Shown: positions 12,893 through 26,244, numbered from the stretch's first letter. The stretch: DNA of 64,000 bases from Chaetoderma sp. LZ-2023a (GCA_034401795.1 CM067374.1:138536508-138600507); one strand, 5' to 3'. Numbers and translations are program-made. The notes: generated from the sequence alone by a model not told the origin.

Positions 12893-13439
12893 CGGATAAA
12901 CCTGCGTCACCAGCGTCTGTTCAATTCCTCATCCAATTACGAAAAGAGAATCGAGTCCCTTTTAGAGGGCATATATGATGCTGATTGTCCGCTCTTAAAC
13001 CAGTCAGTGGTACAGGGACACTGGCGTTTTACTGAACTCAAGAGGTCACTGGTGGTCGGGATAATTAGTCCAATAGTGTAAAGGTATGGGGAATGAGCAT
13101 CACATAACACCAACAGCAACGACAGCGATTGAACTTAGCTATAGTTCTGTTTTGGTATGTCATGTTTTATTGCTGTGCGTGTATTCTATTGTTATGTTGC
13201 CACAGTAACCAGTAAACAATACACGATGATTTTCGATTACAAGTATCACAGCTAATTTCTTATCAATGTATTTGTGATAACCTCAACTGCCTATATCAAT
13301 CATTATCAACACCTCTCTTATGTATAACCGCAGATTGTATTTCCAATGTCTATCGGTTCATCCACTCAGCCCCATTATGTCTTACACTACGCTTTCGGTT
13401 ATTTATTCAATCATTCAGCTCAATCATTTGTCTATTCAT

Positions 13440-13745
13440 TCAATCGTTTGCAATTAATTATACATTCGTTAGTTCATTGGTTATTTGGTTGATCAGTCGG
13501 TATATCAGTCAGTTGGCACATTCGTCGGTTGGTCGGCTCGTCGCTCTTCCGGTCGTTCATTCGTTCGGTCGTTCATTCAGTCGGCCGGTCCGTCTGTCGG
13601 TCTGTCAGTCGGTCGGTCTGTCAGTATGTTTGTCGGTTTGTCATTAAGTCATAGGTCGGTCAATCTATCGTTTTTTTGGTGTGGTCAGTCAGTTAATCAG
13701 CTGGTCAGTCAGTCAGTTAAGCAGCCAGGCAGGCAGGCAGACCAG
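13440..13745 (+). repeat. GTCGGTCAGTCAGT low-complexity tract before the signal peptide exon
   Basis: Four-base GTCA/GTCG/GTTC periodicity. It is translated in frame with the signal peptide exon, making a spurious Ser/Val/Arg-rich N-terminal extension of 100 residues. Confidence 0.85.
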
Positions 13746-13784
13746 TATAGTATAGATATGTATGTGTCTTCATTCAATTTCAGA

Positions 13785-13890
13785 ATGGGTCGTGTTACAT
13801 CCGGGTCCTTCATCAGAATCGCCGGTGTGATATTGTGCGTGCTTTATGCACGATGTCTGGCGCAATTTGAGGATCTCCTGAGTGATGATG
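13785..13890 (+). CDS. Exon: start codon and signal peptide of the Ig receptor
   Basis: The 35 codons plus one base encode a classic secretion signal. The n-region has two Arg, the hydrophobic core reads IAGVILCVLY, and a plausible cleavage site is ARCLA before QFEDLL. The exon ends at a GTCAGT donor in phase 1, matching the next exon. The frame is open upstream to 13485, but that part is a GTCA/GTCG simple repeat, so the ATG at 13785 is preferred. A sequence resembling a splice acceptor (pyrimidine-rich then CAG) ends one base before the ATG, so a 5'UTR intron and an upstream non-coding exon are possible. Confidence 0.8.
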
Positions 13891-14034
13891 GTCAGTACCC
13901 TAAGCTGGGAAAATTAGTAATTTCAGATCACAATCACAATAATAGCACAACATAATGTTTCTCCAGGTAGAACTTGTCTAGATATAGCACAATCTTTAAA
14001 ATGTGAGCCACAATCCAATGGAAACAGCCACTTT

Positions 14035-14200
14035 TAGTTAAACCCAGCCCATCTCTAGCTAAGCCCCGCCCATCTCTAGCTAAGCCATTCCCATCTCCAG
14101 CTAAGCTCCACCGATCTCCAGCTAAGCCATTCCGATCTCTAGCTACACTCCACCGATCTCTAGCTTGGCCCCTCCCAGCTCTAGCTAAGATCCGCCCATG
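14035..14200 (+). repeat. Minisatellite of CCCATCTCTAGCTAAG units
   Basis: About eight diverged units of 18-20 bases, each a copy of the CATCTCTAGCTAAGC terminal motif of family A (seen in reverse orientation in complete elements). In intron 1. Confidence 0.8.
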
Positions 14201-14238
14201 AATTCACAGCAGCAGCAGCAGCAGCAACAGTAGTAGGA

Positions 14239-14347
<109 letters not shown>

Positions 14348-14621
14348 AAAGGTACAATAATTGTACAGCCAACCTAAGGCACGAATTGACCTTAAAATGC
14401 GGGACATGTCTTCTAAGAGCATCCAGATTCCAAAGTTTCTGGGGAACGCCACCGGAACCACTTTTTTAATGGAGGAGGACATCCCTCCCGGACCTCCCCA
14501 GGCCTAGAAGGTCGCTCCACCAAAATTTCAAAATATCAACTGCATACTTGTAGGTCTATAATAGTTAGCTTGAAATTGGGATCCTGTGAATTCAGAGTTC
14601 GATCGATACGAACACGGTCAA

Positions 14622-14672
14622 AATGTGGGCGGGGCATAGCTAGAAATAGGCGGAGTATAGCTAGAAATGAAT
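14622..14672 (+). mobile_element. Family A end motif, doubled
   Basis: GGGCGGGGCATAGCTAGAAA followed by a second GGCGGAGTATAGCTAGAAA. Confidence 0.6.
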
Positions 14673-14883
14673 CGCTGTATTGTGTTGCTTCAATATCAGT
14701 GTTTTGGTTAAGATTAGAACGAGATCTCGTTGTCAGACGCATTTCAACAAAAGCAAGAATCAGGGGGTCTCCTTTGCCTCGAATGTCTGCTTATATATTG
14801 CTTACGGTAACAATTTTTTCAATTAAACATTATGCGTTTCTGATCAACACGGATACTTATTTAATTAGACAACTAAATAGTTG

Positions 14884-15041
<158 letters not shown>

Positions 15042-15046
15042 TGCAG

Positions 15047-15328
15047 ATGTGAGTGGAGGTATTGGCAATATTACTCTGATACCTCCATGGTACTATTATG
15101 CACGTTATTATGGTGACACGATGGTAGATGTCACGTGTGATGCTCAGTGCCCTAATTGCACATATCAATGGATCAGAGATAAGGATAAAGCTGTGGTCAG
15201 TAATACTCCAATGGTGACTATTGGTCAGTTGGGAATATGGAACTCTGGGCGCTATATCTGCAAGGCTACATTAGATGGCAATATAACCAGCATAACGGCT
15301 ACAACCGGCTTTAACGTGTCAGTTAGTG
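15047..15328 (+). CDS. Exon: Ig domain 1 of the receptor
   Basis: This 282-base exon (94 codons, phase 1 at both ends) encodes one complete Ig domain. The acceptor is TTGCAG and the donor GTATGT. The B-strand Cys is in VTC, an extra Cys pair follows (CDAQC then PNC), the core Trp is in TYQW, and the F strand has SGRYIC. So the canonical B-F disulfide is possible and a second, local disulfide in the B-C region is likely. Four N-glycosylation sequons are present (NIT, NCT, NIT, NVS). The 5' flank is a long TTA microsatellite that runs straight into the acceptor. Confidence 0.88.
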
Positions 15329-15585
15329 GTATGTGTGGACGACTAGAAGTGCACGCATTGGAGACCGTGGTCTTATAGCGGGCTCACTCCCAAACACTAG
15401 CTAACTATAGTCAATTATTTCCCAGTCAAACACACCATCTTCGTTCTATATACTACGAAACTATCACAATCTACTGGCAACCAATTGACTATTGTTAATA
15501 ATAGTTTGCAATCGAGATTGGTCCTATATACATATTCACAGCGCGGTATCGATGTCCGTGTGTCTGCGGCCATGTAAAATTTAAC

Positions 15586-15770
15586 CCTTTCAGGACGAAG
15601 TCAGCCAAGACCGGCCTCTGTAGGGATCTTGAGTCCATGTGCATGCCAAGAGAAGACTATTTTTGAAAATTGACCACTGGAATGACCGGCTCGATTACCG
15701 AGCCAGTCATTCAAGTGGTACATTTTCAAAAATAGTCTTCAATTGTCCTGCAAATGGGCATTCAATAAGT
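15586..15770. mobile_element. Family B foldback with leader
   Basis: Leader CCTTTCAGGACGAAGTCAGC, hairpin centre GGCTCGATTACCGAGCC. Intron 2. Confidence 0.8.
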
Positions 15771-15910
15771 AAATATTTAAATGTTCTGAACAAATTTAGT
15801 CATTATATTATAAGGGAAGAATGAATCCAGGTTTATCTAAGCCCCGCCCATCCCTATGTAAGAGAATACGTTAGAGAATACGCCCACTCAGAAAGCGTAA
15901 AGAATATTCA

Positions 15911-16060
15911 ACACTGCGTGCCGCCAAGGACCGGGCAAAAGCTGCACGCGCAAGACGTCATAACACCTATTCATTTTTCTATGAGAGATCAAAGAACGTA
16001 ATGTCAGACCACCAAAAGACAGAGAATCTGAAGGAGGCTCGCGCTGAAGGCGCTTACTGA
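15911..16060 (+). pseudogene. Short Arg/Lys/Ala-rich coding remnant, unknown
   Basis: A 50-codon frame (TLRAAKDRAKAARARRHNTY at its start) ends at TGA 16058-16060. It is GC-richer and more charged than its surroundings and resembles the basic linkers found in transposon-encoded proteins. No domain can be named. It lies inside intron 2, between foldback elements. Confidence 0.22.
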
Positions 16061-16109
16061 CAATGGAATAACATTAGCGCAAGAATAATTAACTCTTTAA
16101 CAGTCTGAT

Positions 16110-16440
16110 TAGATTACAATTTACCTTTCATGACGTCATAATCGTCCCCATCGCGTGTACGATGACGTCACAATCACTACGTCACAAAGGGGTTCATATA
16201 GACCGTCAGCAAATCTCAAACAGTCTGACACGTTGTACGAATTGTATGTATTTGTAATTCTTTGCTATTTAATAAACACGTTGTTGAATATTTTGAAACT
16301 AATTTGACTGGGCGCTGTTGCTGCCGTAGGCAGCAACAGCACCCAGTCAAATTAGTTTCAAAATATTCAACAGCTTACATGTGTAGATTTTTGGAAATTG
16401 ATAGTCAGGGTGGGGCATAGCTAAAACCGGAAAGGTCCAT
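16110..16440 (+). mobile_element. Family A foldback, near-complete
   Basis: TGACGTCA sites (16131-16185), CGTTGTACGAATTGTATG, a strong hairpin core (GGGCGCTGTTGCTGCC and GGCAGCAACAGCACCC, 16310-16345), then TAGCTAAAACCGGAAAGGTCC. The best copy in the window. Confidence 0.85.
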
Positions 16441-16832
16441 TGAGAACGTCATGACTCAGAATACAATTCACCCCTCCCAGAGCTGTTCAGATGGACTGTT
16501 GAACCCTTACCATAGCAATAGTCAGCCTCTCAAGTAAAATAAATATTATGAATGATTTAGCTACAAAATGTGGTCGATGCAGATCATTGGAGTTGACAAT
16601 TGCTCAATATGGCTAGGACAAGAAAATATTGTCCTTACTACTGTTTAACTCTAAGCGGAACCTGCACGTGTGGTCCGGGTGCTTGGTAAAGGGAACACAG
16701 CACGGGAAGAATCAAAGCACGTCAAATTATCCTTCTGTATAGTTTAAATAAAATAAAATATAGCATTGGGATATTTTCGAATTCCTTAGTGGTAAATTTC
16801 GACACGGAAAGTCATATTCAATATCTCACGAG

Positions 16833-16890
16833 AATGACGTCATCGCGTGAATTATTGTTGTGGTATGACGTCATCGCGTGAATAATATGT
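16833..16890 (+). promoter_or_regulatory. Two direct copies of ATGACGTCATCGCGTGAAT
   Basis: The consensus CRE palindrome TGACGTCA occurs twice in a 33-base-spaced direct repeat within intron 2. A regulatory role is possible but untested; this may be another family A relic. Confidence 0.35.
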
Positions 16891-17384
16891 TGTTGTTGTT
16901 GATGATTGATTGATAGTTCAGAACAGCTCATAGTGACGCTAATATTTTAGTGATATACAAGAGAAACACTCATGTTCATTAAACTGCAACTGGAATAGGA
17001 GCTGATGAACAGCTTAGGGTATTAAACGCCAGTTTCTTATAATTTCAAAACACGTGGTCAATCCATGTGGACACGTGTGGCGTATTCTCAATCCACGTGG
17101 ACTTAGGCCCTCTTATGTCAGCTAGTGTTGTTCTGATTAATCGATTTGATCGATGATTGATTGGTTTGTATTTTCAACCAACAGATCGATTATGATTTCA
17201 GAAATCGATTTTGGTTGTTTATAAATTGACTTTATTAATATATTTTAACTGGCCAGGCTAGAAAACTATTAATTTTTTGAAAATAATTTAAATTTAATTG
17301 TTAGAACTATATAGTATTACTCCTTAGTCTACAACATTAATTCTTTCAACACTGAAACAATATGTTAATTTCAAAGCAACCATA

Positions 17385-17490
17385 CCAATATCATGTTGAA
17401 TATTTTGAAACTTATTTGACTGGAAGCTGTTGCTGCCTAAGGCAGCAACAGCTTCCATTCAAATGAGTTTCAAAATATTCAACATATTAT
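17385..17490 (+). mobile_element. Family A core hairpin
   Basis: GAAGCTGTTGCTGCCTAAGG and GCAGCAACAGCTTCC arms flanked by TTTGAAAC / GTTTCAAA. The outer parts are absent. Confidence 0.8.
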
Positions 17491-17867
17491 TTCTTAAATT
17501 ATTAAGAGTCTGTCATATCTGCGACTTTGTTTGAAAGGGGTAGTTATCATTGAACGTGCTATAATTACTGCATTCAAAATGGGTAAAAATGAGAACCAGT
17601 CGTGATCAATCATTAATTGATTATCGGTTAGTATATAAAACCAATCATCGATCACAAAAAAATAGTACAAATTCCCAACACTAATGTCAACAGTGTCACA
17701 AACATCACAGGATGCAACACATATCAATTCACTGTTTAATTGCCAAGATTTTTCAATAAAATTATTTTAAAACTCGCTTTCTGCCCTCAAAATAGCTAGA
17801 GAGAACATGTTTAACGGGGTCTATGGGGAAATTGTTAAGAAAATTCGACTTTTTATTAGCTAGCGTC

Positions 17868-17978
17868 TATTTGCAGGCCAAGAGTATCGTAGTCTTTAAT
17901 TTTTACCTTTGGAATGACCGGAGCCAGTCATTCCAGTGGTCAATTTTCAAAAATACTATTCTCTTAGCCTGCAACTAG
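17868..17978. mobile_element. Family B foldback
   Basis: Hairpin with a shortened centre (GGAATGACCGGAGCCAGTC). Lies about 100 bases before the 43-bp satellite. Confidence 0.75.
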
Positions 17979-18080
17979 GCAATCTTAAGCGCATTGCAGT
18001 GTGAGTTTCTCGACGGCGTGACCATTAAAGGTTAAGGTGACGCAAGTAGGGTTAATACCTATTATGATGGCAAAAAAAAC

Positions 18081-21000
18081 ATGTCTGTTAGAACCAAACT
18101 TGCCTTCTATACAAACAAACCCCATGTCTGTTAGAACCAAACTTGCCTTCTATACACACAACCCCTATGTCTGTTAGAGCCAATCTTGCCTTCTATACAC
18201 ACAAACCCCAATGTCTGTTAGAACCAAACTTGCCTTCTATACACACAAACCCCATGTCTGTTAGAACCAAACTTGCCTTCTATACACACAAACCCTATGT
18301 CTGTTAGAACCAAACTTGCCTTCTATACACACAACCCCTATGTCTGTTAGAACCAAACATGCCTTCTATACACACAAACCCCAATGTCTGTTAGAACCAA
18401 ACTTGCCTTCTATACACACAAACCCCAATGTCTGTTAGAACCAAACTTGCCTTCTATACACACAACCCCCATGTCTGTTAGAACCAAACTTGCCTTCTAT
18501 ACACACAAACCCTATGTCTGTTAGAACCAAACTTGCCTTCTATACACACACACTCTATGTCTGTTACAACAAAACTTGCCTTCTATACACACAACCCCCA
18601 TGTCTGTTAGAACCAAACTTGCCTTCTATACACACACACTCTATGTCTGTTACAACCAAACTTGCCTTCTATACACACAAACCCTATGTCTGTTAGAACC
18701 AAACTTGCCTTCTATACACACAAACCCTATGTCTGTTAGAACCAAACTTGCCTTCTATACACACAACCCCTATGTCTGTTAGAACCAAACTTGCCTTCTA
18801 TACACACAAACCCTATGTCTGTTAGAACCAAACTTGCCTTCTATACACACAACCCCTATGTCTGTTAGAACCAAACTTGCCTTCTATACACACAACCCCC
18901 ATGTCTGTTAGAACCAAACTTGCCTTCTATACACACAACACCTATGTCTGTTAGAACCAAACATGCCTTCTATACACACAACCCCCCAATGTCTGTTAGA
19001 ACCAAACTTGCCTTCTATACACACACACTCTATGTCTGTTACAACCAAACTTGCCTTCTATACACACAAACCCCATGTCTGTTAGAACCAAACTTGCCTT
19101 CTATACACACACACCCCAATGTCTGTTAGAACCAAACTTGGCTTCTATACACACAAACCCCAATGTCTGTTAGAACCAAACTTGCCTTCTATACACACAA
19201 CCCCTATGTCTGTTAGAACCAAACTTGCCTTCTATACACACAACCCCCATGTCTGTTAGAACCAAACTTGCCTTCTATACACACACACTCTATGTCTGTT
19301 ACAACCAAACTTGCCTTCTATACACACAACCCCCATGTCTGTTAGAACCAATCTTGCCTTCTATACACACAAACCCCAATGTCTGTTAGAACCAAACTTG
19401 CCTTCTATACACACAAACCCCATGTCTGTTAGAACCAAACTTGCCTTCTATACACACAAACCCTATGTCTGTTAGAACCAAACTTGCCTTCTATACACAC
19501 AACCCCTATGTCTGTTAGAACCAAACATGCCTTCTATACACACAAACCCCAATGTCTGTTAGAACCAAACTTGCCTTCTATACACACAAACCCCAATGTC
19601 TGTTAGAACCAAACTTGCCTTCTATACACACAACCCCCATGTCTGTTAGAACCAAACTTGCCTTCTATACACACAAACCCTATGTCTGTTAGAACCAAAC
19701 TTGCCTTCTATACACACACACTCTATGTCTGTTACAACCAAACTTGCCTTCTATACACACAACCCCCATGTCTGTTAGAACCAAACTTGCCTTCTATACA
19801 CACAACCCCAATGTCTGTTAGAACCAATCTTGCCTTCTATACACACAACCCCAATGTCTGTTAGAACCAAACTTGCCTTCTATACACACACACTCTATGT
19901 CTGTTACAACCAAACTTGCCTTCTATACACACAAACCCTATGTCTGTTAGAACCAAACTTGCCTTCTATACACACAAACCCTATGTCTGTTAGAACCAAA
20001 CTTGCCTTCTATACACACAACCCCTATGTCTGTTAGAACCAAACTTGCCTTCTATACACACAAACCCTATGTCTGTTAGAACCAAACTTGCCTTCTATAC
20101 ACACAACCCCTATGTCTGTTAGAACCAAACTTGCCTTCTATACACACAACCCCCATGTCTGTTAGAACCAAACTTGCCTTCTATACACACAAACCACAAT
20201 GTCTGTTAGAACCAAACTTGCCTTCTATACACACAACCCCTATGTCTGTTAGAACCAAACTTGCCTTCTATACACACAACCCCCATGTCTGTTAGAACCA
20301 AACTTGCCTTCTATACACACAACCCCTATGTCTGTTAGAACCAAACATGCCTTCTATACACACAACCCCCCAATGTCTGTTAGAACCAAACTTGCCTTCT
20401 ATACACACACACTCTATGTCTGTTACAACCAAACTTGCCTTCTATACACACAAACCCCAATGTCTGTTAGAACCAAACTTGGCTTCTATACACACAAACC
20501 CCAATGTCTGTTAGAACCAAACTTGCCTTCTATACACACAACCCCTATGTCTGTTAGAACCAAACTTGCCTTCTATACACACAACCCCCATGTCTGTTAG
20601 AACCAAACTTGCCTTCTATACACACACACTCTATGTCTGTTACAACCAAACTTGCCTTCTATACACACAACCCCCATGTCTGTTAGAACCAAACTTGCCT
20701 TCTATACACACACACACTATGTCTGTTACAACCAAACTTGCCTTCTATACACACAAACCCCTATGTCTGTTAGAACCAAACTTGCCTTCTATACACACAA
20801 CCCCTATGTCTGTTAGAACCAAACTTGCCCTCTATACACACAAACCCTATGTCTGTTAGAGCCAAACTTGCCTTCTATACACACAAACCACAATGTCTGT
20901 TAGAACCAAACTTGCCTTCTATACACACAACCCCTATGTCTGTTAGAACCAAACTTGCCCTCTATACACACAAACCCTATGTCTGTTAGAGCCAAACTTG

Positions 21001-24000
21001 CCTTCTATACACACAAACCACAATGTCTGTTAGAACCAAACTTGCCTTCTATACACACAAACCCTATGTCTGTTAGAACCAAAATTGCCTTCTATACACA
21101 CAAACCCCATGTCTGTTAGAACCAAACTTGCCTTCTATACACACAAACCCCAATGTATGTTAGAACCAAACTTGCCTTCTATACACACAAACGCTATGTC
21201 TGTTAGAACCAAACTTGCCTTCTATACACACAAACCCCAATGTCTGTTAGAGCCAAACTTGCCTTCTATACACACAAACCCCAATGACTGTTAGAGCCAA
21301 ACTTGCCTTCTATACACACAAACCCCAATGTCTGTTAGAACCAAACTTGCCTTCTATACACACAACCCCTATGTCTGTTAGAACCAAACATGCCTTCTAT
21401 ACACACAACCCCCCAATGTCTGTTAGAACCAAACTTGCCTTCTATACACACACACTCTATGTCTGTTACAACCAAACTTGCCTTCTATACACACAAACCC
21501 CATGTCTGTTAGAACCAAACTTGCCTTCTATACACACACACCCCAATGTCTGTTAGAACCAAACTTGGCTTCTATACACACAAACCCCAATGTCTGTTAG
21601 AACCAAACTTGCCTTCTATACACACAACCCCTATGTCTGTTAGAACCAAACTTGCCTTCTATACACACAACCCCCATGTCTGTTAGAACCAAACTTGCCT
21701 TCTATACACACACACTCTATGTCTGTTACAACCAAACTTGCCTTCTATACACACAACCCCCATGTCTGTTAGAACCAATCTTGCCTTCTATACACACAAA
21801 CCCCAATGTCTGTTAGAACCAAACTTGCCTTCTATACACACAAACCCCAATGTCTGTTAGAACCAAACTTGCCTTCTATACACACAAACCCCATGTCTGT
21901 TAGAACCAAACTTGCCTTCTATACACACAAACCCTATGTCTGTTAGAACCAAACTTGCCTTCTATACACACAACCCCTATGTCTGTTAGAACCAAACATG
22001 CCTTCTATACACACAAACCCCAATGTCTGTTAGAACCAAACTTGCCTTCTATACACACAAACCCCAATATCTGTTAGAACCAAACTTGCCTTCTATACAC
22101 ACAACCCCCATGTCTGTTAGAACCAAACTTGCCTTCTATACACACAAACCCTATGTCTGTTAGAACCAAACTTGCCTTCTATACACACACACTCTATGTC
22201 TGTTACAACCAAACTTGCCTTCTATACACACAACCCCCATGTCTGTTAGAACCAAACTTGCCTTCTATACACACAACCCCAATGTCTGTTAGAACCAATC
22301 TTGCCTTCTATACACACAACCCCAATGTATGTTAGAACCAAACTTGCCTTCTATACACACACACTCTATGTCTGTTACAACCAAACTTGCCTTCTATACA
22401 CACAAACCCTATGTCTGTTAGAACCAAACTTGCCTTCTATACACACAAACCCTATGTCTGTTAGAACCAAACTTGCCTTCTATACACACAACCCCTATGT
22501 CTGTTAGAACCAAACTTGCCTTCTATACACACAAACCCTATGTCTGTTAGAACCAAACTTGCCTTCTATACACACAACCCTTATGTCTGTTAGAACCAAA
22601 CTTGCCTTCTATACACACAAACCCCATGTCTGTTAGAACCAAACTTGCCTTCTATACACACAAACCACAATGTATGTTAGAACCAAACTTGCCTTCTATA
22701 CACACAACCCCTATGTCTGTTAGAACCAAACTTGCCTTCTATACACACAACCCCCATGTCTGTTAGAACCAAACTTGCCTTCTATACACACAACCCCTAT
22801 GTCTGTTAGAACCAAACATGCCTTCTATACACACAACCCCCCAATGTCTGTTAGAACCAAACTTGCCTTCTATACACACACACTCTATGTCTGTTACAAC
22901 CAAACTTGCCTTCTATACACACAAACCCCATGTCTGTTAGAACCAAACTTGCCTTCTATACACACACACCCCAATGTCTGTTAGAACCAAACTTGGCATC
23001 TATACACACAAACCCCAATGTCTGTTAGAACCAAACTTGCCTTCTATACACACAACCCCTATGTCTGTTAGAACCAAACTTGCCTTCTATACACACAACC
23101 CCCATGTCTGTTAGAACCAAACTTGCCTTCTATACACACACACTCTATGTCTGTTACAACCAAACTTGCCTTCTATACACACAACCCCCATGTCTGTTAG
23201 AACCAAACTTGCCTTCTATACACACACACTCTATGTCTGTTACAACCAAACTTGCCTTCTATACACACAAACCCCAATGTCTGTTAGAACCAAACTTGCC
23301 TTCTATACACACAACCCCTATGTCTGTTAGAACCAAACTTGCCCTCTATACACACAAACCCTATGTCTGTTAGAGCCAAACTTGCCTTCTATACACACAA
23401 ACCACAATGTCTGTTAGAACCAAACTTGCCTTCTATACACACAACCCCTATGTCTGTTAGAACCAAACTTGCCCTCTATACACACAAACCCTATGTCTGT
23501 TAGAGCCAAACTTGCCTTCTATACACACAAACCACAATGTCTGTTAGAACCAAACTTGCCTTCTATACACACAAACCCTATGTCTGTTAGAACCAAAATT
23601 GCCTTCTATACACACAAACCCCATGTCTGTTAGAACCAAACTTGCCTTCTATACACACAAACCCCAATGTATGTTAGAACCAAACTTGCCTTCTATACAC
23701 ACAAACGCTATGTCTGTTAGAACCAAACTTGCCTTCTATACACACAAACCCCAATGTCTGTTAGAGCCAAACTTGCCTTCTATACACACAAACCCCAATG
23801 TCTGTTAGAGCCAAACTTGCCTTCTATACACACAAACCCCAATGTCTGTTAGAACCAAACTTGCCTTCTATACACACAAACCCTATGTCTGTTGGAACCA
23901 AACTTGCCTTCTATACACACACACCCCAATATCTGTTAGAACCAAACTTGCCTTCTATACACACACACCACATTTCTATTAGAACCAAACTTGCCTTCTA

Positions 24001-24298
24001 TACACACAAACCCCAATGTCTGTTAGAACCAAACTTGCCTTCTATACACACACCCCATGACTGTTAGAACCAAACTTGCCTTCTATACACACACACCCCA
24101 TGACTGTTAGAACCAAACTTGCCTTCTATACACACAAACCCCAATGTCTGTTAGAACCAAACTTGCCTTCTATACACACAAACCCTGTGTCTGTTAGAGC
24201 CAAACTTGCCTTCTATACACACAAACCCCAATGCATGTTAGAACCAAACTTGCCTTCTATACACACAAACCCTATGTCTGTTAGAGCCAAACTTGCCT
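18081..24298 (+). repeat. 43-bp satellite array in intron 2, about 144 copies
   Basis: The unit is about 43-44 bases, with consensus parts ATGTCTGTTAGAACCAAAC and TTGCCTTCTATACACACA followed by a variable AACCCC segment. Variants (GTTACAACC, AACATGCC, ACACACTCT, TTAGAGCC) recur in the same order about 2.43-2.51 kb apart (for example 19658 and 22129, 20304 and 22775, 20566 and 23080), showing higher-order duplication. The period is not a multiple of three and the frames are interrupted, so the MPSIHT-type open frames are not genes. Confidence 0.95.
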
Positions 24299-24434
24299 CT
24301 TGTCTACTATTTGAGTATTGCCTGCGTCTGTTTTCTGTGTACGCAAAAATTCCGCCTTGTACTAAACATATCAATAATGGACATTCTTTTAAGATCTTCA
24401 ATTTCTAATTTGTCTCTGCGGGATTTTGTTTCAG

Positions 24435-24722
24435 ATACAAGAAAGATCGTGGACATTCATCTCACCAATAACACACACGTCTTAACAGTTCCACTTCAGA
24501 GCAAAATACCCGTAGTAAGCGTGTACGCCACTTGCGAGCCAGATAATGTGCCGTGTACATTTTCCTGGTGGAAAGATGAACATGTCATTCGACAAGGCCA
24601 GGTGCTAGACCTGGGAAATATGACCTACTCACATGCTGGCCGCTATTTTGCTAAAGCATATATTGGCGTCAACGAAGATGCGCCTCTTACTAAAGCTATC
24701 CGTTTGGCCATCACTGATACAA
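24435..24722 (+). CDS. Exon: Ig domain 2, lacking canonical disulfide cysteines
   Basis: This 288-base exon (96 codons, phase 1 at both ends) has a TTTCAG acceptor and a GTATGT donor. The fold is recognisable from the core Trp (CTFSWW) and the F-strand AGRYFA segment. The residue aligned with the B-strand Cys is Val (SVYATC) and the one aligned with the F-strand Cys is Ala (RYFA), so the standard disulfide is absent on both sides. The extra pair typical of this protein (ATC and VPC before FSW) is kept. Sequons NNT and NMT are present. The exon sits about 130 bases after the 43-bp satellite. Confidence 0.87.
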
Positions 24723-24964
24723 GTATGTTCTTTACGTGCTTATACTATTCATAATTTAGATTTATCTTGTACTAGTTGCATTGTCTTGAACAGTGTACAT
24801 CTATATCATATAATATGTTAAACAGTCATAATATTAACAGCATTAAAGTGTCTTATCCATGTGCATATAATCTATGAGAGCGTGCTACACTAAGCTCAGA
24901 ATGGTAATGAAAGAGACAAGCCACACTAAACTCATAATGTGGAAATGGAGGTATGCGATATCAC

Positions 24965-25138
24965 TAAAGTATGTGATGTCATAATCAATTACGTCACTTG
25001 AAAATAATGTAGCTACTCAACGAAAATCATTCTGTCACGAATGAGTACGAATTGTATGTTTTTGATGAATTTAAAATTTAATAAATAATGTTGAATATTT
25101 AGAAACTGATTTGACTAGGAACTGTTGCTGCCGTGGGT
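24965..25138 (+). mobile_element. Family A foldback, 3'-truncated
   Basis: TGATGTCATAATCAATTACG, ACGAATTGTATGTTTTTG, left core arm GAACTGTTGCTGCCGTGGG, then a break at 25138. In intron 3. Confidence 0.7.
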
Positions 25139-26000
25139 ATAGCCACGGATAAGAAACGTACACACCCTGTGTTTCAAAGCACAAGCGATAAAATAGCTAC
25201 TTACTATTAAGCATTTTGAGACGACACAATCATCAGTATGTAGGGTCTGTATCATTTATTCACGAGCGAGGGCAACATTCGCATCATAAGTAATCAGGGT
25301 CAATGTGATATTGTCTTTATGTCTCATCCATCCATGGTTGAAAGGATCCTTGGGTTGACGTCCAATATTTGTGTGCATTTTCCTTAAGGTTTTCCTCCAG
25401 AGGATTGCAGTAACCCTAGAACTGAAGGCATGGATACACATAGTGGGCAATAACAAAACGTGATGAACTGTGTTGCCTGTTGAATGGAATCTTTTAAGTG
25501 GGATGTTTGTGCCACGAACCTTATAGAGAGTGAACATACGTTATCTCTGTGCCTTCAACGGCCACACATTTCCCAAAGGCATAATCATAATAATATTGTG
25601 AAAATATCACAGGTTATGACACCATGGCTGACTAAAGGAGTGCTTATTAACAGTAGCATGGTTCTTCTCTTACTGGCATTGATGTTGCGCATCTGATTTT
25701 CACTGGAGAAAACCATCACGACGTGGCCATTGGTGTCGCAATCGAATGTAACCTAACATAGCAAGACACAGACAACAGCTGGTAGTGCGCTTATAATTTA
25801 AACTGATATAATCTCATCATGGTTATTGCGTTAGCTTTATCATGTCTTATAGACAGTTTCTGTCCCATACTATGCATCTGACGGAGAATCCTGACCAGCA
25901 ATAAGGCATACGCAATTTTGGATTCAAATGTTCCCTGGCCTTTGCCGGACTCCCCTCAATCAGTTGTTGCTTGTTGCTTCCAAGTGCTAGGATGGCTATC
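25139..26000. other. No feature seen in intron 3
   Basis: A 93-codon frame on the - strand (25256-25537) has no recognisable domain and overlaps a 70-codon + frame. Confidence 0.45.
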
Positions 26001-26024
26001 TGTGATGTGACGTGAGCTGCTGGC

Positions 26025-26220
26025 CATTTCTAGCTATGCCTGGCACATTTTTAGCTATGCCCAGCACATTTCTAGCTATGCTCGGCACATTTCTAACTAT
26101 GCCTGGCACATTTTTAGCTATACCCGGCACATTTCCAACTATGCCTGTCACATTTTTAGCTATGTCCGGCACATTTCTAACTATGCCTGTCACATTTCTA
26201 GCCATGGCCGGTAGATTTCT
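26025..26220 (+). repeat. 21-bp minisatellite built on a TAGCTATG motif
   Basis: About nine units of GGCACATTTCTAGCTATGCC type. The CTAGCTATGCC core is the same as the conserved end of the family A foldback, so the array may derive from it. Confidence 0.85.
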
Positions 26221-26244
26221 GGGTGGTTCTGCACTAATCCTACC

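Noticed and set aside
13485..13784. 100-residue N-terminal extension of the signal peptide frame
   Set aside because: It is encoded by a GTCA/GTCG simple repeat, and starting at 13785 yields a standard signal peptide.
18490..24408. Many open frames of the MPSIHTNPMSVRTKLAFYTH type
   Set aside because: They are translations of the 43-bp satellite. The period is not a multiple of three and stops recur, so no continuous protein exists.
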